A DNA stretch of 64,000 bases, taken from the NCBI GenBank assembly GCA_026120035.1, contig JALRME010000035.1:328648-392647 (forward strand), written 5' to 3'. This DNA is from Coleophoma eucalyptorum (taxonomy: Eukaryota > Ascomycota > Leotiomycetes > Helotiales > Dermateaceae). Below, piece after piece: positions 23,201 to 35,908 of this stretch. The translations under genes were made by a program, and so were the position numbers. The notes beneath the pieces are model-generated. The model searched no databases, had not been told where the DNA came from, and was given only the letters and a program-made list of their open reading frames with translations. Position 1 is the first letter of the stretch. Every line of letters starts with the position of its first letter.

Positions 23201-25169
23201 ATCTTTACGGTTAACAATCCATCAACTCATGGCTACAGTGTCAGTGTTGACACTGCGAACTCAAAGAGTACTTTAACATCCATCTACGGCAATCTTCTGA
23301 CAACTTGGTTATATGGAGCAGCTGTAGAAGGCTCTTATAATTCCACACCGCCATCGTGGACCAAAGATGACTGGGCTTTTGTTTCCGCAGACTTATCTTC
23401 TGCTCAAGCATCTGCTTCGAATACTACAATCACTTCTGATGCGTCAGAAATTAAACCTTCTAATAATGTCACGGTGCAGACACCGGCACTTCGTGGGAGA
23501 TTGGAATGCGTTCCTCTGGAATTTTCCAATACGTCTGCCTGGTTACACACCTTAGATTTCACGAATAGCTCGGCTTGGAACGACACCAAGATCCCAGCAG
23601 ATCTTAAAACAGGCTATGAGCTCAAGATCGGATTGTCCTTAAACGAGTCTTATCCCGGTACATATACAGGCTACTACTACTTTGATGACGATAATCCATA
23701 CACGAGCATCTTCGCCACGAATTACCGTATGACATGTTGTGGTAACGAGACAGACGGCGAAGTGGGACAAGCGGCGGTTGGATATTGGTCACCTGCTGGC
23801 ACTGAAGAACCAGAAGTGAGTCGCAGCGTTATTGTCAAGTGGCTTGTAGGACATCCTTTCGCGTCTCAGTTTAGCGACTCCACACCAGCATCGGAGAGAA
23901 CTGGCGATGGTATTTATAGCCATATGCACTGGGTATGGAAGGATATTCCTAAAGTGATGGCTTATAACTGCACGCCTATTTTCGAGACTGCCAACGCAAT
24001 TGTTACCGTTGATCTTGCTTCGGGTGCCGTTCAGGATTACACATTACTTGACCTCCCAGCCCCGGACGAAAATGCCTGGGCGTTCAATTATGTGAGACAT
24101 AACGTTTCTACAGGGCTGAATTACACCAATCAGGGGTTTGGAGGCGCGGGCTATGATTTGGATGGAGTTTTTGTCCATAATATTACTGTTAGGTGAGTCT
24201 GCGTCTACTTTTCAATCATCATAGTCAACGCACAAGACTAGGTGCTAAATTAATCATAGCTACGGGTACCTATTCCGCAATGCTCTTTTGGGAGCAGCGA
24301 ATTCTGCCGACACAGGTCTTAATCCTATGGCAGTTGCTGGCACGGATGAAAATCTGGATGATCGAACTTTCAATTTCCGGATGCCAGGACTCAATGTTGA
24401 TTTCATGTCGTACACCTCGCTCGCACTGAATGATAACAATGTCACAGCACTTCTAGATCCCGACACTCTTTACAAAACAAGCTCGGAAGTTTTCTCAATG
24501 TTTTTTAAGCACTTCGTACAGACAGAAGTAGATACTTCAGCCGGGGGCATATATATGAACGGTTCTTGGGTCTTGCAACCTCGTGGGGAAGTCATTTCGA
24601 GCGATCTAGGCTATACTGAAGATGCAATCCTACTGGCTAACGGGACAACTCTTCCCAAAGCCACATATCTCCAAAATACCTCTGTGGGCGTTCCGCAAGA
24701 CACGCAACCTACTACCGCTGCGATACTAAGCACACGAATTGAGCAGCTCGATCTCTCAGCTGTTGCATTCTTTCTTTGCCTCAGTATCCTCGCCTTCTTG
24801 GCGCTCACACTTGTATTTGTCCTCGGTTGGCATCGCCATTATCTACGTTTACTGCCCCGAGATGTCGATACTATTGGGAGCGTATTAGGATTCGTATACG
24901 GAAGTAAACGCTTCTTGAATCTCATAGCTACCAATGGGGGTAGTTTGAAAAGTGGAGCTGCAGGTGCGAGTTTGCGGATTGGTGAGTTTGTGGATGAAGA
25001 TGATGGAAAGGTTAGGTATGGAGTTGAAGTAGTTGATATGATCCCCGGGAAAGAGGGATCTGGGAAGGGCGAAGAAGTGGTGGAGGGTGGCGCCGGTGGA
25101 TTCTTGGGAAGGTTTGGAGGGAAGGGCGTGTATAAGGCTGTGAATAATGGTGGTAATGAGAGGGGGTAA
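20220..25169 (+). CDS. DUF3433 multi-pass membrane protein
   Basis: Five exons: 20220-21893, 21944-22532, 22588-23049, 23103-24192 and 24260-25169. All joins keep frame, giving 1,574 residues. The N-terminal ~145 residues are acidic/polar and cytosolic in style. Then comes the first DUF3433-type unit: membrane segments at WPFLLVLFIITLGLALLVLG and FTPTLIAVIYTLLVM, then FYKSRMFWFDPVDAL, another hydrophobic pair, and a long Asn/Ser/Thr-rich loop with many N-glycosylation sequons. After a membrane segment (VVNLAVAIILTALLIISALL) a second unit starts (LRGWMLITFLTILLGIVATLAS, PYSIIPTFVAVMVKLWWGSMDETFRRLQPYISM), again with a long glycosylatable loop and a final membrane segment near VAFFLCLSILAFLALTLVFVLGW. 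Such tandem layout is standard for this fungal family. Function unknown. Confidence 0.85.
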
Positions 25170-25467
25170 AGACAAATTATGTGATTAGTAGAGCCCTCGG
25201 CCCATGCATGACCTTTCTTATATACCCATTTGTATCTTAGCTCATGATTAAAAAAAAGCATAATCATCTACAGAACATTCATGATTGTATTAGCTCGCTT
25301 GATTTGTAGCAATTCCACGTGGATACGTTCGCTGTCGTCTGTTATGAAAACGAGGATTTATATCCTTCTTTGAGGAAACCACATCCAGACCTCCATTTCC
25401 CGTTGCCTCTTCTAAAGAAAATTTGAGCGCGCTGAAGCCCATAGGTGTCTCAGCATATCCGTAATAT

Positions 25468-27159
25468 TCAGATACGTAATTCCGAGCCCAGGCTTACAAC
25501 CTGCTGGTACTGAGAATTCCGAAAAGTATCCGGAATAAGCACATTCGCTAAGCTTTGGAAATTCAACAGTTCTTTTGCCGTCTTCCACAATGGCCATGTA
25601 GGTAAGAGTCCCGTCCCATTATTCGGATCCAGGCTTGTGATGAAGTTGATGTAGTAGGTTTGAATACTCAAACTAGCCACGCTGGGGAAGTAGCCATACG
25701 CCGTCAGGATATCTGATCCGTGGAATGTGCCAATCACCGGCGTGCCAGCGAAATACGAGCCGAGGTAGGAGTAAGCTGGCACATCTGGCTTGACGGATGT
25801 GGAAATGTTTAGAAACACTCGCCGCTGGAATGTGAAGACCAGATCGCCTAGCATGGCTGCGAGGCGCTTGTACTGCGGGTAGATGTTATACAACAGCCCT
25901 GTATTGAACGGCGAGCCTGCGCTTGGATCATCGGGGTATACAGCTACGAGCTTGGTCACATCCGCGATGGGGACATTGTTGAAGAAGTATGTCGATAGGT
26001 ATTGCACCACCTCAGCGCTCGTGCTGAGGTTTGTCTGCGCCAGTGAGAAGACCGTGCCTTCGTCTTCTTGGTCCCCGATGATAAATGGGACGGGTGCGTA
26101 TTGCCCATTTTTTGCTAATACTTCTGGTGACAAGGGTAGCACGACGCCATCGGGTCGTGGTAAATAGGACAGGGCTATGGAAGTGTAAGAGAAAAGAGCA
26201 GGCACGGAATTCACTGCGTCCAAGAAAGTTGTGTAATCTGCTGCGCGGAGACACGCTAGTGTGTCTGGTGCAGACGAACAGCCTGCTGCCGCAACGACCT
26301 GGTTATAGATCACTTGGCTCTTTGGACAATCAACTGGGTCAGCAGGTACAATGCTGCCGCTATCCATAATAGCAGCCCGGAATAAAGGCGTGTCCTTGTA
26401 CGTATAATCCCCACCATACAGCGCCATCTGATCAAACACTGACATTGAACCAGCTGATTGACCCCAGATGGTTACTTTAGTCGGGTCTCCACCAAACGCT
26501 GCAATGTTATCCGCAACCCACTGCAAACCGAGTCTCTGATCCAGCAATCCCAGGTTCGAGGATCCATCAGCGAGGATTTCAGAGCCGGGCAAGAACCCAA
26601 AGCCACCGATACGGTAGTTCAATGAGACGTAGATGACGGGTTTCCCGAGCGAGACAGACGTTATAATCAGGTTGGTAGCATCGTATACCTGCGTGGTGCC
26701 GAACTCAAACCCGCCTCCGAAAATCCAGAATACCACAGGCAGTTTCGACGTCGGGGAAGCCGAAGAGGGCCGTTGCACGTTGATGGTCAGGCAATCTTCA
26801 CCCGTTTCTTGGATTGTTTGAAACAAAGACATGTTGGAGATTATTGCTACTACATCCGCTGGGAGAGCGGAGGTGTTCGTCCGGCTGTAGAATTGGGGGC
26901 ATCTGCGCGGGATCCCTACCGCTGTCACGAACCCGAGGTTTGTGGCGATGGGTTGTGGTGGTTTGAGTCGCAGCGCCCCAATGGGTGGTTTTGCATAGGG
27001 GATTCCTTTGAAGGAATCGACGCCTAGCAAGCTGGTACCGATTACGGTTGCGTTTGTGAGTGTTACGACAGGGATGTTATTTCGTTTGTGATCAGATGTT
27101 AGAACACTGGCTGAGAGTGGAAGTAGACATGCTACGAGAATAAGTAAACTGGGCAACAT
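25468..27159 (-). CDS. Secreted type B carboxylesterase/lipase
   Basis: Single exon, 563 residues. A signal peptide is visible ([18 protein letters not shown]). The alpha/beta-hydrolase type B signatures are in order: [41 protein letters not shown] (oxyanion hole), [14 protein letters not shown] and [17 protein letters not shown] with the nucleophile at Ser235. GDQEDEGT carries the acidic residue and GTFHGSDI the catalytic His, so the triad is complete. It hydrolyses carboxylic esters outside the cell; the substrate is not known. Its 3' end faces that of the DUF3433 gene across about 300 bp. Confidence 0.9.
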   Translation of the reverse strand: MLPSLLILVACLLPLSASVLTSDHKRNNIPVVTLTNATVIGTSLLGVDSFKGIPYAKPPIGALRLKPPQPIATNLGFVTAVGIPRRCPQFYSRTNTSALPADVVAIISNMSLFQTIQETGEDCLTINVQRPSSASPTSKLPVVFWIFGGGFEFGTTQVYDATNLIITSVSLGKPVIYVSLNYRIGGFGFLPGSEILADGSSNLGLLDQRLGLQWVADNIAAFGGDPTKVTIWGQSAGSMSVFDQMALYGGDYTYKDTPLFRAAIMDSGSIVPADPVDCPKSQVIYNQVVAAAGCSSAPDTLACLRAADYTTFLDAVNSVPALFSYTSIALSYLPRPDGVVLPLSPEVLAKNGQYAPVPFIIGDQEDEGTVFSLAQTNLSTSAEVVQYLSTYFFNNVPIADVTKLVAVYPDDPSAGSPFNTGLLYNIYPQYKRLAAMLGDLVFTFQRRVFLNISTSVKPDVPAYSYLGSYFAGTPVIGTFHGSDILTAYGYFPSVASLSIQTYYINFITSLDPNNGTGLLPTWPLWKTAKELLNFQSLANVLIPDTFRNSQYQQVVSLGSELRI

Positions 27160-28056
27160 ATCTACAAGTACACACTAGTAATACCACTAGGGTGTTAGAT
27201 GGAGAGAAAGTGAACATCATTTCTGAAGCGGGATTTAAGTGAAGATATAGTCATCCTCTCATTCTTCCAACTCGCCACGAGGTAGTCCCACCGACCTGGG
27301 AGAAACTCAGTATGTCGGGACAACAACTAGAAAGAGCAAACTTTCTGATCAACAGGAAGATCAGCGAAGATGTGGAAAGTATCGTTTGTCATACTTGTCT
27401 TGTTGCGGCTTGGAGGCTCAGCTTGTGTCCAGACATGTAAGGTGAAAGGTAAGCGATGAAGGGGATGAAGGTTGAGCGAGCCGAGTTGGAACGTGGCGAG
27501 GGAGGGCCCGCGAGGATTGTAGGGGTTTTGAGGGAGGTGCGCCATTTCGTCATCTGGTTGGTTTTATCTTTTTAAGTTCCTGGTTTACGAGAAGGTGTGA
27601 CCCTGAACAGACGTCTCTAGTGATGCTCCTCCTTGCTTCCATTCTCGAGTCAGTCAGGTGCAAGAAGTTAAATATCAGCGATGGGACCTGAAATTTTGGC
27701 TGATCTGTAAACTTGCCTATATTTTCCCTAACTTATACTACGTTTTTGTGGCACATGATATACCTCTATGCTGAAATTTTACTTGAGACTGAGAACCCGC
27801 GTATTATACAGGCTAGCGCCCAGGTTGGCAGATCTTGATTTATCGCCCCGATTATATGGGCGCGAATGAAGCAACTTAAACAGGACGGTTATGACTTTAA
27901 TCCGCTAAGTGTAGTTTCTATGAAGCCTAAATACGCGTGACTTTGGTTTACCCATACCCTAGAACCTAAGTTTAACTTCAATGTTGGCTACCTCTCATAT
28001 TTTCTCTGGTGGGAAGCGTGTGTACCCCCAGAGGATGGGCACCCAAGAGAATCCTC
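27160..28056. other. Intergenic, no gene seen
   Basis: Promoter of the carboxylesterase gene and 3' flank of the ureohydrolase gene. The only open frames are short and unrecognised. Confidence 0.5.
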
Positions 28057-29432
28057 CTAGTTATTCGAATTCTTGGGACTCGCCACTGGTACACGAACCA
28101 TCCATTTCAAGATCTCAACAACGATCTGCCCAACAGCAATACCAGTTGTCTCGGCAGCGTTGTCGTAAATAGGTGTGAACTCCACCACATCACCGCCTAC
28201 GACCTTAAGTCCTGCATCGGCCAATCCACGGATTATGTGCATTAACTATTATCCACTGCGTTAGAACTTTTCAATTTGATACTTGGAAACGACTCACTTC
28301 TCGTGTCGTCCATCCTCCAGGTTCAATCGTTCCTGTCGCTGGTGCGAATGCCGGATCTAGCACGTCGATATCGACGCTGATATAGACATATTCATCCTTG
28401 ACCGTCTCGACGATCTTCTGGATCACTTTCTCTGGCCCAAGCGTGTCGAGCTCGCGGGCAAGAATATAGCTAAAGCCACATTTGTGATCGTTGTCAAGAT
28501 CATAATTCTCGTCGTAGATTGAACAGCGAGATCCAAGATGCATGTTACTGGCGTTCGACATGAGACCCTCTTCATGGGCGATGTGTAGCATCGTACCGTG
28601 GTTGATCCCAGCATGTTTTGAGATACCACCGCCGCGCTGGTTCGGATCCCAGGTATCGAGATGGCTGTCGAAGTGTAAGACCGCTACAGGACCCCATGTT
28701 GAGTAGAGAGCACGAAGGATTGGCAAAGCTTGGTATTTTATCAGTCATGAGATCTCAGAGTGAGGTTATTGGATAAGTCGCACTTATGGTATGGTCACCA
28801 CCAATACTGATTGCTCGAACAACATCCGCCACAGAGCTATTTTTCGGCTTCTGACTACCAAGGACTGACATGCCTTTCTCTAATTCCCAGATAGCAACCT
28901 CCTTATCGAATGGAGTGTTGTTAATATCACCACAATCAACAACAGTGGCCCAATCGCGGAAGGGGTTGATATCCTTGGATTCCATACTTCGCAAATGAGT
29001 TATTTTCACAAAGATTCAAATTGGGAGCATGTTGCCTTACCGTCTTCCACCAGCTGGTGAAATTCTGCGAGCACCTTGTCTAGCACCATTTGGGCCGAAT
29101 CTCGCCCCTGGACGATACGAGACTCCAAGGTCAAATGGATGGCCGACGATGGCTATATCAAAGGTATCGCTTGCACTTGCTGCGAAGCAGTCCTCGTAAT
29201 TGATCCGTCCAAAGGTCCCCAGGCCACTAGTGTACGAGGCTCTATCATCTACATCACGAATATCGTAGGTCGGCAATCCTGACACGGGATGTGGCAATCT
29301 TTGGAGATCGACGTCACGTTTTCTGTAGATGGTTGACTGGATAAATGATGGGGACTCTTGATCTCCGAGCGCTTTTTGGGAACTTGCTGCCGTTACCAGG
29401 CTCAGTGGAAGAAGGAGGATGAGGGGTAGCAT
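28057..29432 (-). CDS. Secreted agmatinase/arginase-family ureohydrolase
   Basis: Four exons on the minus strand: 29432-29041, 28986-28784, 28728-28298 and 28245-28057, giving 404 residues. The binuclear Mn site is intact: SIGGDH, LHFDSHLD (Asp, His and Asp ligands) and SVDIDVLDPAFAPATGT (two Asp ligands). INHGTMLH and GGDVVEFTPIYD also fit the agmatinase branch of the family, which cleaves guanidino compounds to release urea. The N-terminus is a clear signal peptide (MLPLILLLPLSLVTAASS). An upstream in-frame ATG at 29522 would add 30 residues and bury it, so I chose 29432. A secreted or vacuolar location is thus predicted, unlike cytosolic arginase. Agmatine versus another guanidino substrate cannot be settled from sequence. 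Confidence 0.88.
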
Positions 29433-30396
29433 TATTGCTTGTGTGGTGAGGGACTCTTGGGGATGGATTCCAAGATAGGGCCATGGCTTTATACCAGACT
29501 CGCTATCGCGATGAGGTAGCATGAGATTCTTATCGCTGATAATGCACCTGGGCTATCAACTTCTTGATGTAAACCCCATCTGGGTATCTGTAGCCGATGA
29601 GTAGAGTGGGATATTGCAGCGAGAGTTGATAGGTGTAATGGAGAATTTGGAAGAGATGTCTCTTTGATATTTGATTGGATACAAGAGTATATCTTCAATT
29701 CATTGTCACCCGCTTTTCTCTTAAATCGTGCCATGTATCGGGACGCCAAATTGCATCGAAAAAAAAGTTGAAAAGAAATTGAGTGGTTTAAGACTCCTAC
29801 CTGCCATGAAGAATGACTTACTCTTAACATGGAAGTACTATATTTTTGTCGATTATGATTCGGACAAAACTCCTTATTCTCTGTGCAGTTTTGTTCTTCA
29901 ATAATTCAGAGCATGTAAATCATACAAAATCACGAGCTCTCACTTTTCTCCACGATTCCACATGTCGCCTAAATCGCCCCCAAATTGCAATTGTTTTCTA
30001 AACAACTCGTGCCACCAATCCCCGACCTCCTGCACAGTGACACACGCCACTTGACATGTGCAGCCAACCATTCTCCTGGTCAATGGCCTGGACGGAGGCT
30101 TTTTAAAAGCCATCTAGTATTGCCAGCGCATAAGTCCAAACACAAGAACCCGCAAGCGCTGGGTGTGTATAAGCACTAATGTACAGAGTAGCATCAGGCT
30201 ATATGAAGCTGACGCTCTCAGCTGACTGTACAATGAGGCTCTTAGTGGGGTCAAAAATATTTAATTCCCATCATGGCAGTCGCATGTCCTCGTAACCCTT
30301 GTTCCTACTCCCTTGTGCGGCTGGTCAATTGTCACTGCCTGGTATATATTGACGCGGTTTCCGATACCAGCTATAGTGGAGAGGTCTGTTGCGAAG
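29433..30396. promoter_or_regulatory. Divergent intergenic region, ureohydrolase / calpain
   Basis: About 960 bp between two divergently transcribed genes. No credible gene lies in it, and no specific operator is recognised. Confidence 0.4.
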
Positions 30397-33369
30397 ATGC
30401 CTCATCATTCAAGATCCTCTGGCACCTCCTCCTGCTCTTCAGAATCTACCCCTGTGTCTTCACTACCAGACCCATCTCCCCCAAGAAAGATGAAGAAGCA
30501 AGCTCCCCAAGATTCCATTGATGAGTTCTGGGAGAAGTTTGAATCCACCACTCCGGGAAGAGGCTCGTACAACCATGCGCGTGACTCTCGGCAATATATA
30601 TATACTGACCTAGTTATGTAGTATCCCATATCTTACCAAAGAATGTTTTCGCCAAGAAGGCTGGGGACAATGTTCCTAAAGGTCTCGTGCCAGCAGAGAA
30701 TGCTGTTGCTTCGTATGAAGAAGCCGTTGAGATTTGCAAAGCCAAGGTCGCCCAGATTGTGAAGGAGTGCCGACGAGTAAATCAAAAATACCGTGACCAG
30801 CATTTTGATATCGAATTTGACTTGAAATGGGGACGGAGAGACTGTCTGGATCCACTAGGGATCTCGGAAGAGGAACGTGGATCCAATTTCGCACCAGAGT
30901 CTGTGAAACGCGTGGGGGATATATTTGACAAACCACAGTTCTACATCGACGATGCGACGGCCAGTGATGTTCGACAAGGCCGAGATGGCGATTGCTGGTT
31001 CATGGCTGCACTGTGTACTTTGAGTAACAAGAAGGGCCTGATCGAAAAAGTCTGCGTTGCAAGAGACGAAGAAGTCGGGGTATATGGCTTCGTGTTTCAC
31101 CGAGACTTCCAATGGAGATCAGAAGTCATCGACGACAAGTTGTATCTGACAAAACCGGATTATGACGAGAGCATTACGGAAAGAATCCTCTTCGAAGACC
31201 GCATTAGAATCAACTCTGAAGAGGATTATCGCAAGATGTATCAAAATGGCTCAGGCGCATTATATTTTGCCCAGTGCAAGGATCAAAATGAAACATGGCT
31301 TCCCTTGATGGAGAAAGCATATGCAAAGGCTCATGGCGTAAGTAAAAATATACGTATGGTCATATAACCTTGCTACGTGATTTTTTGAACGTCGAAAACA
31401 ATAGGCTGATATGACCTTAGGACTATGCTGCAATCGAGGGAGGTTTTACAGGAGAAGGTCTTGAGGACCTTACTGGCGGGGTTACCACAGAGCTTTTGAC
31501 TACAGATATCCTCGACAAAGAACGATTCTGGAAAGATGAGTTGCTAAAGGTCAACCAAGACTTTCTATTTGGTTGCTCTACAGGTATCTTTCGGAACTGG
31601 GGAAGCTGGGGTGACAGAAAGGGAATACACGAAGGACATGCCTATTCGGTTATGAAAGCCATTGAGGTAGATGATAAAAGGCTGCTTCTATTAAAAAATC
31701 CTTGGGGAGAAGGCGAGTGGAATGGTCCATGGAGCGATGGAAGCAAAGAGTGGACGCCGTATTGGATGGAGAAACTGAACCACAAGTTTGGAGACGACGG
31801 AGCATTCTGGATATCATTCGACGATCTGCTTCGGAAATATCAGTCCTTTGATCGAACTCGGCTATTCTCCCCTGAGTGGGAGGTGACACAGCAGTGGACT
31901 TCCTTAACTATTCCTTGGGTAGTAGATTATCATGACACGAAGTTCTCCTTCACCTTGGAGAAAGATGCACCAGTTGTTGTCGTGCTCTCTCAGGTAAAAT
32001 ATCAGCTATTCAACAAACAGTGATACTGACTATGAGCCAGCTCGATGATCGTTACTTCAAAGGACTCCAAGGACAATACCGATATGAACTCTCTTTCCGT
32101 ATACACCAGGCTGGTGAGGATGAGTACATCGTACGCAGCCATGGGAACTACCGCATGAACCGTTCTGTATCGGCCGAGCTCGACCTAGAAGCAGGTGAGT
32201 ATCATGTGGTTATGAGGATTGCGGCAGAGCGAGATACACTCGCGAAGACCGTCGAAGATGTCGTTCGTGAAAATTGCAAGGATCATCGTGATAAATTGCT
32301 TCGAATAGGCCTCGCTTACGACCTCGCTCACTCCAAAGGTAAGATTATTGATACTGAGGAGGAAAAGAAAGGCAAGAAGGGTGTTGAGGAGAGAAAAAAG
32401 AAAAAGGAGAGGGCCACCATCAGGGAGAAATTGATGAAAGAAAAGAAGGACAGGAGACATAATGCCGTGAAGGAAAAGAGAAAGATGAAAGCGGCCAAGG
32501 CGAAAAGAGAAGCGAGGGTTGCCGAGAAGGCAAGAATTGCTAAGTTAGAAAAGGAGAAGAAGACTGCAGGCAAATCTGGGGAAAATACGGACGTCAAAAT
32601 CCATGGAAGTTCAGACCCCAAACCAGACAGGAAGACCGGAACTGAAGTGGCGACTTCAGGTGATCAGAAAACCTCAGTTGAGCTGAAGGATTCGAGTTCA
32701 ACAGCTGTTGAAACAAAGCCGGACGAGAAAGAGGAAGGGAAGCCTCCTACTACCACTGAGTCTAACACCACTGGCGGTGAGGAGAAATCGGATACCGCCA
32801 AGGACGATGTCACTGAAAAGCTTAACTCTCTCACACTCAATGCTCCCGCAGCTAGACCTGGTTCAGTTGCGCCAACCGATACTCTCACAGTACGCATCAA
32901 TGACAATCTCGTCTCAGTGGCGAGCTCTGCTTTCGGTGGAGACTTCGAGGACTTTTCTGACACCGACTCGAATGTTTCAGACGTGACTGATCATGATATT
33001 GATGCCGAGATAGCCACCACAGGCGATGGACTAATGGAGTATCCAATCCTTGCACCTCCTAACCCCCCTTCGGAGGAAGATGAAGACGAGTTCCAGAAGG
33101 ATCCCTGGAACGCTGTCGCAGTGGTTGGCGTCAGGGTCTATAGCAAGGGCAGCAGTGTTTCAATCAAAGTTTCTAGACCACGTACCTGGGAACAGGATGA
33201 CTCCGATGAGAAGGAACAGCAGCTTGATGTCGATGATTCAGCGGCTGATGCTACCAAGACTACGGATGTAGCTCCACCTTCTACTGAGGTAGATAAACAG
33301 ATTTTGGAGGATAAGGTCGAAGAGGCAAAGGTTGAGGATGCTACCGCAGCTGCCACAGCTGTCAAATAG
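30397..33369 (+). CDS. Calpain-family cysteine protease with charged C-terminal tail
   Basis: Four exons, 30397-30580, 30622-31337, 31421-31993 and 32041-33369, sum to 933 residues in one frame. The first intron is only 41 nt but has GT..AG ends and a CTGAC branch site. The C2-type peptidase core is complete: GRDGDCWFMAAL with Cys186, EGHAYSVM with His373 and LKNPWGEGEWNGPWSDGS with Asn393. YAAIEGGFTGEGLEDLTGGV and a following beta-sandwich-like domain (to about residue 600) complete the protease. The tail is low complexity: a Lys/Glu-rich coiled-coil-like block, then Ser/Thr/Asp/Glu-rich sequence with no known domain. Calcium dependence is typical of the family but not shown by EF-hands here. 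Intracellular; substrate unknown. It is not obviously PalB/Rim13. Confidence 0.88.
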
Positions 33370-34019
33370 GCAATTTTCAGGTCACTATGGATATGGCTAC
33401 AGTAAGATAGGCAAAAGCTATGCATTATTGATTACTGATATATGTGAAGTTTCGTGATAATGCTACTTGTGCCCATATATTGGCGCCTAGAGAGAACTTC
33501 TTGTGTTTTATCTGTAGTATACGGGCGTCTAATCATATTATTGGAATATCGTTATTAGGTCTCGTTTGTACACCTCTTTGTAATTACGTATTACTATGAA
33601 CGGAGGTCGAATCGGTACCTGTTCTGTTTGCACTACAAGTAGAATGAATGCATTGATAAGACCTCCATCACACTCACTTAGAAGAATCATATCTACATTT
33701 TACCTCACATTTTGACTTGTCATTACAGTCGAAATAAAAGGTAGACCAACACATATTTCGTCTTGAAAAAAAAAGGACTAATATGCCGTGTTGTGGAGCG
33801 GTTCTTCTGCTTGATCACCGAGTGACCATCGATATCTGTAGCACGGACGCCTGCAGAAATATCAAGTACTACTCCAAGGCTAAATTTGTCCTTAAGACGA
33901 CTTTCAGAAAAATATTATGGTTAGTATATTACAGCACTCATACAATTGAGGTCTTTTGTATACAAATATAGGCACAAGGCGTGTTGATAATGTTGTAAGT
34001 TTGAGTTGCGTTTAGAGCT
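33370..34019. other. Convergent 3' region
   Basis: 650 bp between the ends of the calpain and carotenoid oxygenase genes. A/T-rich, with no gene seen. Confidence 0.5.
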
Positions 34020-35908
34020 TCAAAATTCACCCGTAGTAACGGAAGTACTAACATGCTGTCCATGAAATCCAAAACCAACAACAGAGTCCATCTCTGCTCT
34101 CCCGATCTCCTTCATGGTACTTGCATCTAAACATAATAAATAACTCTTCTCAGCAAACCCATCTAAAACAATAGTGAGCAAGATCCCATCATCTTCAGAG
34201 CCATTCGGCCCCGCAATAAAAATTGCTTCGCTTGGGGTGTGTCCGTGTGGGTTGTCCCAGTACAATCTCTCTTTCGTCTCCATATCAACCTTGCAAAGAC
34301 CGTCGAACAATGTAGAATATTCACGATCAACAACCATGTAAACATATCTTAGTGGCCGAAGACGAAGATCTTGGTTGAACATGGGCAAGTCTCCAAAGTT
34401 TGAAATTTCTGATACAAGTTCGGCCGAGGGAATGCTCCTTTGGCGCTTTAAGAGATCAATGCTCTGTGTCCTTCTCCCTTTTAAGGAGTAAGAAGCACAC
34501 TTAGGTATAGAATTGAATCCTTTTACCCCGGACCCAGTGGACATGAGGTTGTCGTAGTAGAATTTACGCATGATGTCCAAATTCGGATACTGAATCACAT
34601 TGCAGACAATTTCGTACTCGTCGTCTGCCCCACAGGGCTTTTGCCACGCATTGACCGTATGGAAAGCGAAGAAAGCCGCACTCTCAAATTCTCCAACAAT
34701 CCCTTTCCCGTGCCGGCGGTCGACCACAAACCACTTGGCAGGTACTTGGGGATCAAAGTCGCACATCGCGTCCAGCACGTTCATCTTCCATAACACGGCA
34801 GCACCTCCTAAGACGAGGTGAGAATTCCAGATGCACAGAATGACAAAGTCTTCGGAGAGGAAGAGCGAGTGTAGGTAGGCGCCGTATATGCCTGGGCCGG
34901 CGATCCGTGCGAGGATCTCTGTCTTGCCCGTGGATGCAGAAACTTTGAATACGCGATATGTTGGGAACCGCCCCCTGGCGTCCACTTGTCCAGCGAAGAT
35001 TTAGTTGCAAAATTTGTGACGTTTGCGATTAGCATGGGGAAGACTTAACATAACTTACAGTTGAAATTAAATGTATCTCCAGTCTCTGGGTCGGAATTTG
35101 AATGCGCGGCACACATGTACCCAGTCAATTCTGGGTGAAGCGCCTCTTGCTTTGAAAGACGGATTGGCTCCAGCGTCTCGGGTTCTATCTCCTTCACATA
35201 CATGAAATCTGTTTTGAGCTCAAGTTTTCTGACCGTCCGGTCAGAGTCATTCTTCGCACCTTCATCTCGGAGACACTCGAGTCCTGGGCTATTGACATTG
35301 ACCGTAACGTTGGTATTAGTACTTGCAATTCCCTGAGCATCGAGTGGTTTGAAGGCGGTCATGATCTTGCCAAAAATACTTGTACAGGGATCTCGCCGCT
35401 GACCAAATGTGTAAGTGTGGAAGTCCCCCGTTCGGCGGATCTGCTCGATCATATCATCAACTTGGAAGCGCGAGTTGTAGAAAACTCGCATCTTGCCATC
35501 CTCCGGCCCAGGTCGCAGTTCGAAGCGGTGCGTTTGACCAAAGCCATCGAACCAGTGACTTAATTGGAAATCCCCCTTGGGCGTACCTCGGATCTCGTGA
35601 CCACCTGGACCGGTTCGATACAGCACTCCTGCTGCATAGGCGGGGATGTGGCCGGTGACTTTGATTTCTACAGGCTCTCGCTGCTCGTAGAATGTGCTGA
35701 ACTGCTTGCAGTTAGTTTTCTAGATCCTGGGTCGCGGTACGATTTGACTTTCCCCTTGGTTGTTTGGCCACTCCCCTATCTTGAGCGCCTCCGCCACCTT
35801 TTCACTGCCAGATTCTTCCTTGTCTCCTACTACAATCTTAGGGGGGTTGATGTCTTGTTTCGCTTCATGGTCAGGTGACAGAATCGAGACTGTATCGACA
35901 AGAACCAT
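34020..35908 (-). CDS. Carotenoid cleavage oxygenase (RPE65/CCD family)
   Basis: Three exons on the minus strand: 35908-35741, 35704-35059 and 34984-34020, giving about 592 residues. Features in order: PNNQGE, AYAAGVLYRTGPGGHEI, LSHWFDGFGQTHRFEL, AAHSNSDPETGDTFNFN, PTYRVF, YLHSLFLSEDFVILCIWN, AAFFAFHTVNAWQK and a C-terminal GFGFHGQHVST. These carry the four His residues expected to hold the catalytic Fe(II). Such enzymes split a double bond of a carotenoid or apocarotenoid (or a stilbene in some fungal members) to aldehydes. No other carotenoid genes are in the window. The first intron is short (36 or 39 nt depending on which of two tandem AGs is used); both keep frame and its CTAAC branch site is good. 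Confidence 0.88.

Noticed and set aside
24839..25267. 142-codon minus-strand frame over the end of the DUF3433 gene
   Set aside because: Pro/Thr-rich translation is a shadow of the Gly/Glu-rich C-terminal coding region.
29489..29830. 113-codon minus-strand frame upstream of the ureohydrolase
   Set aside because: Lies in promoter DNA, no domain, and cannot be spliced usefully to the gene.
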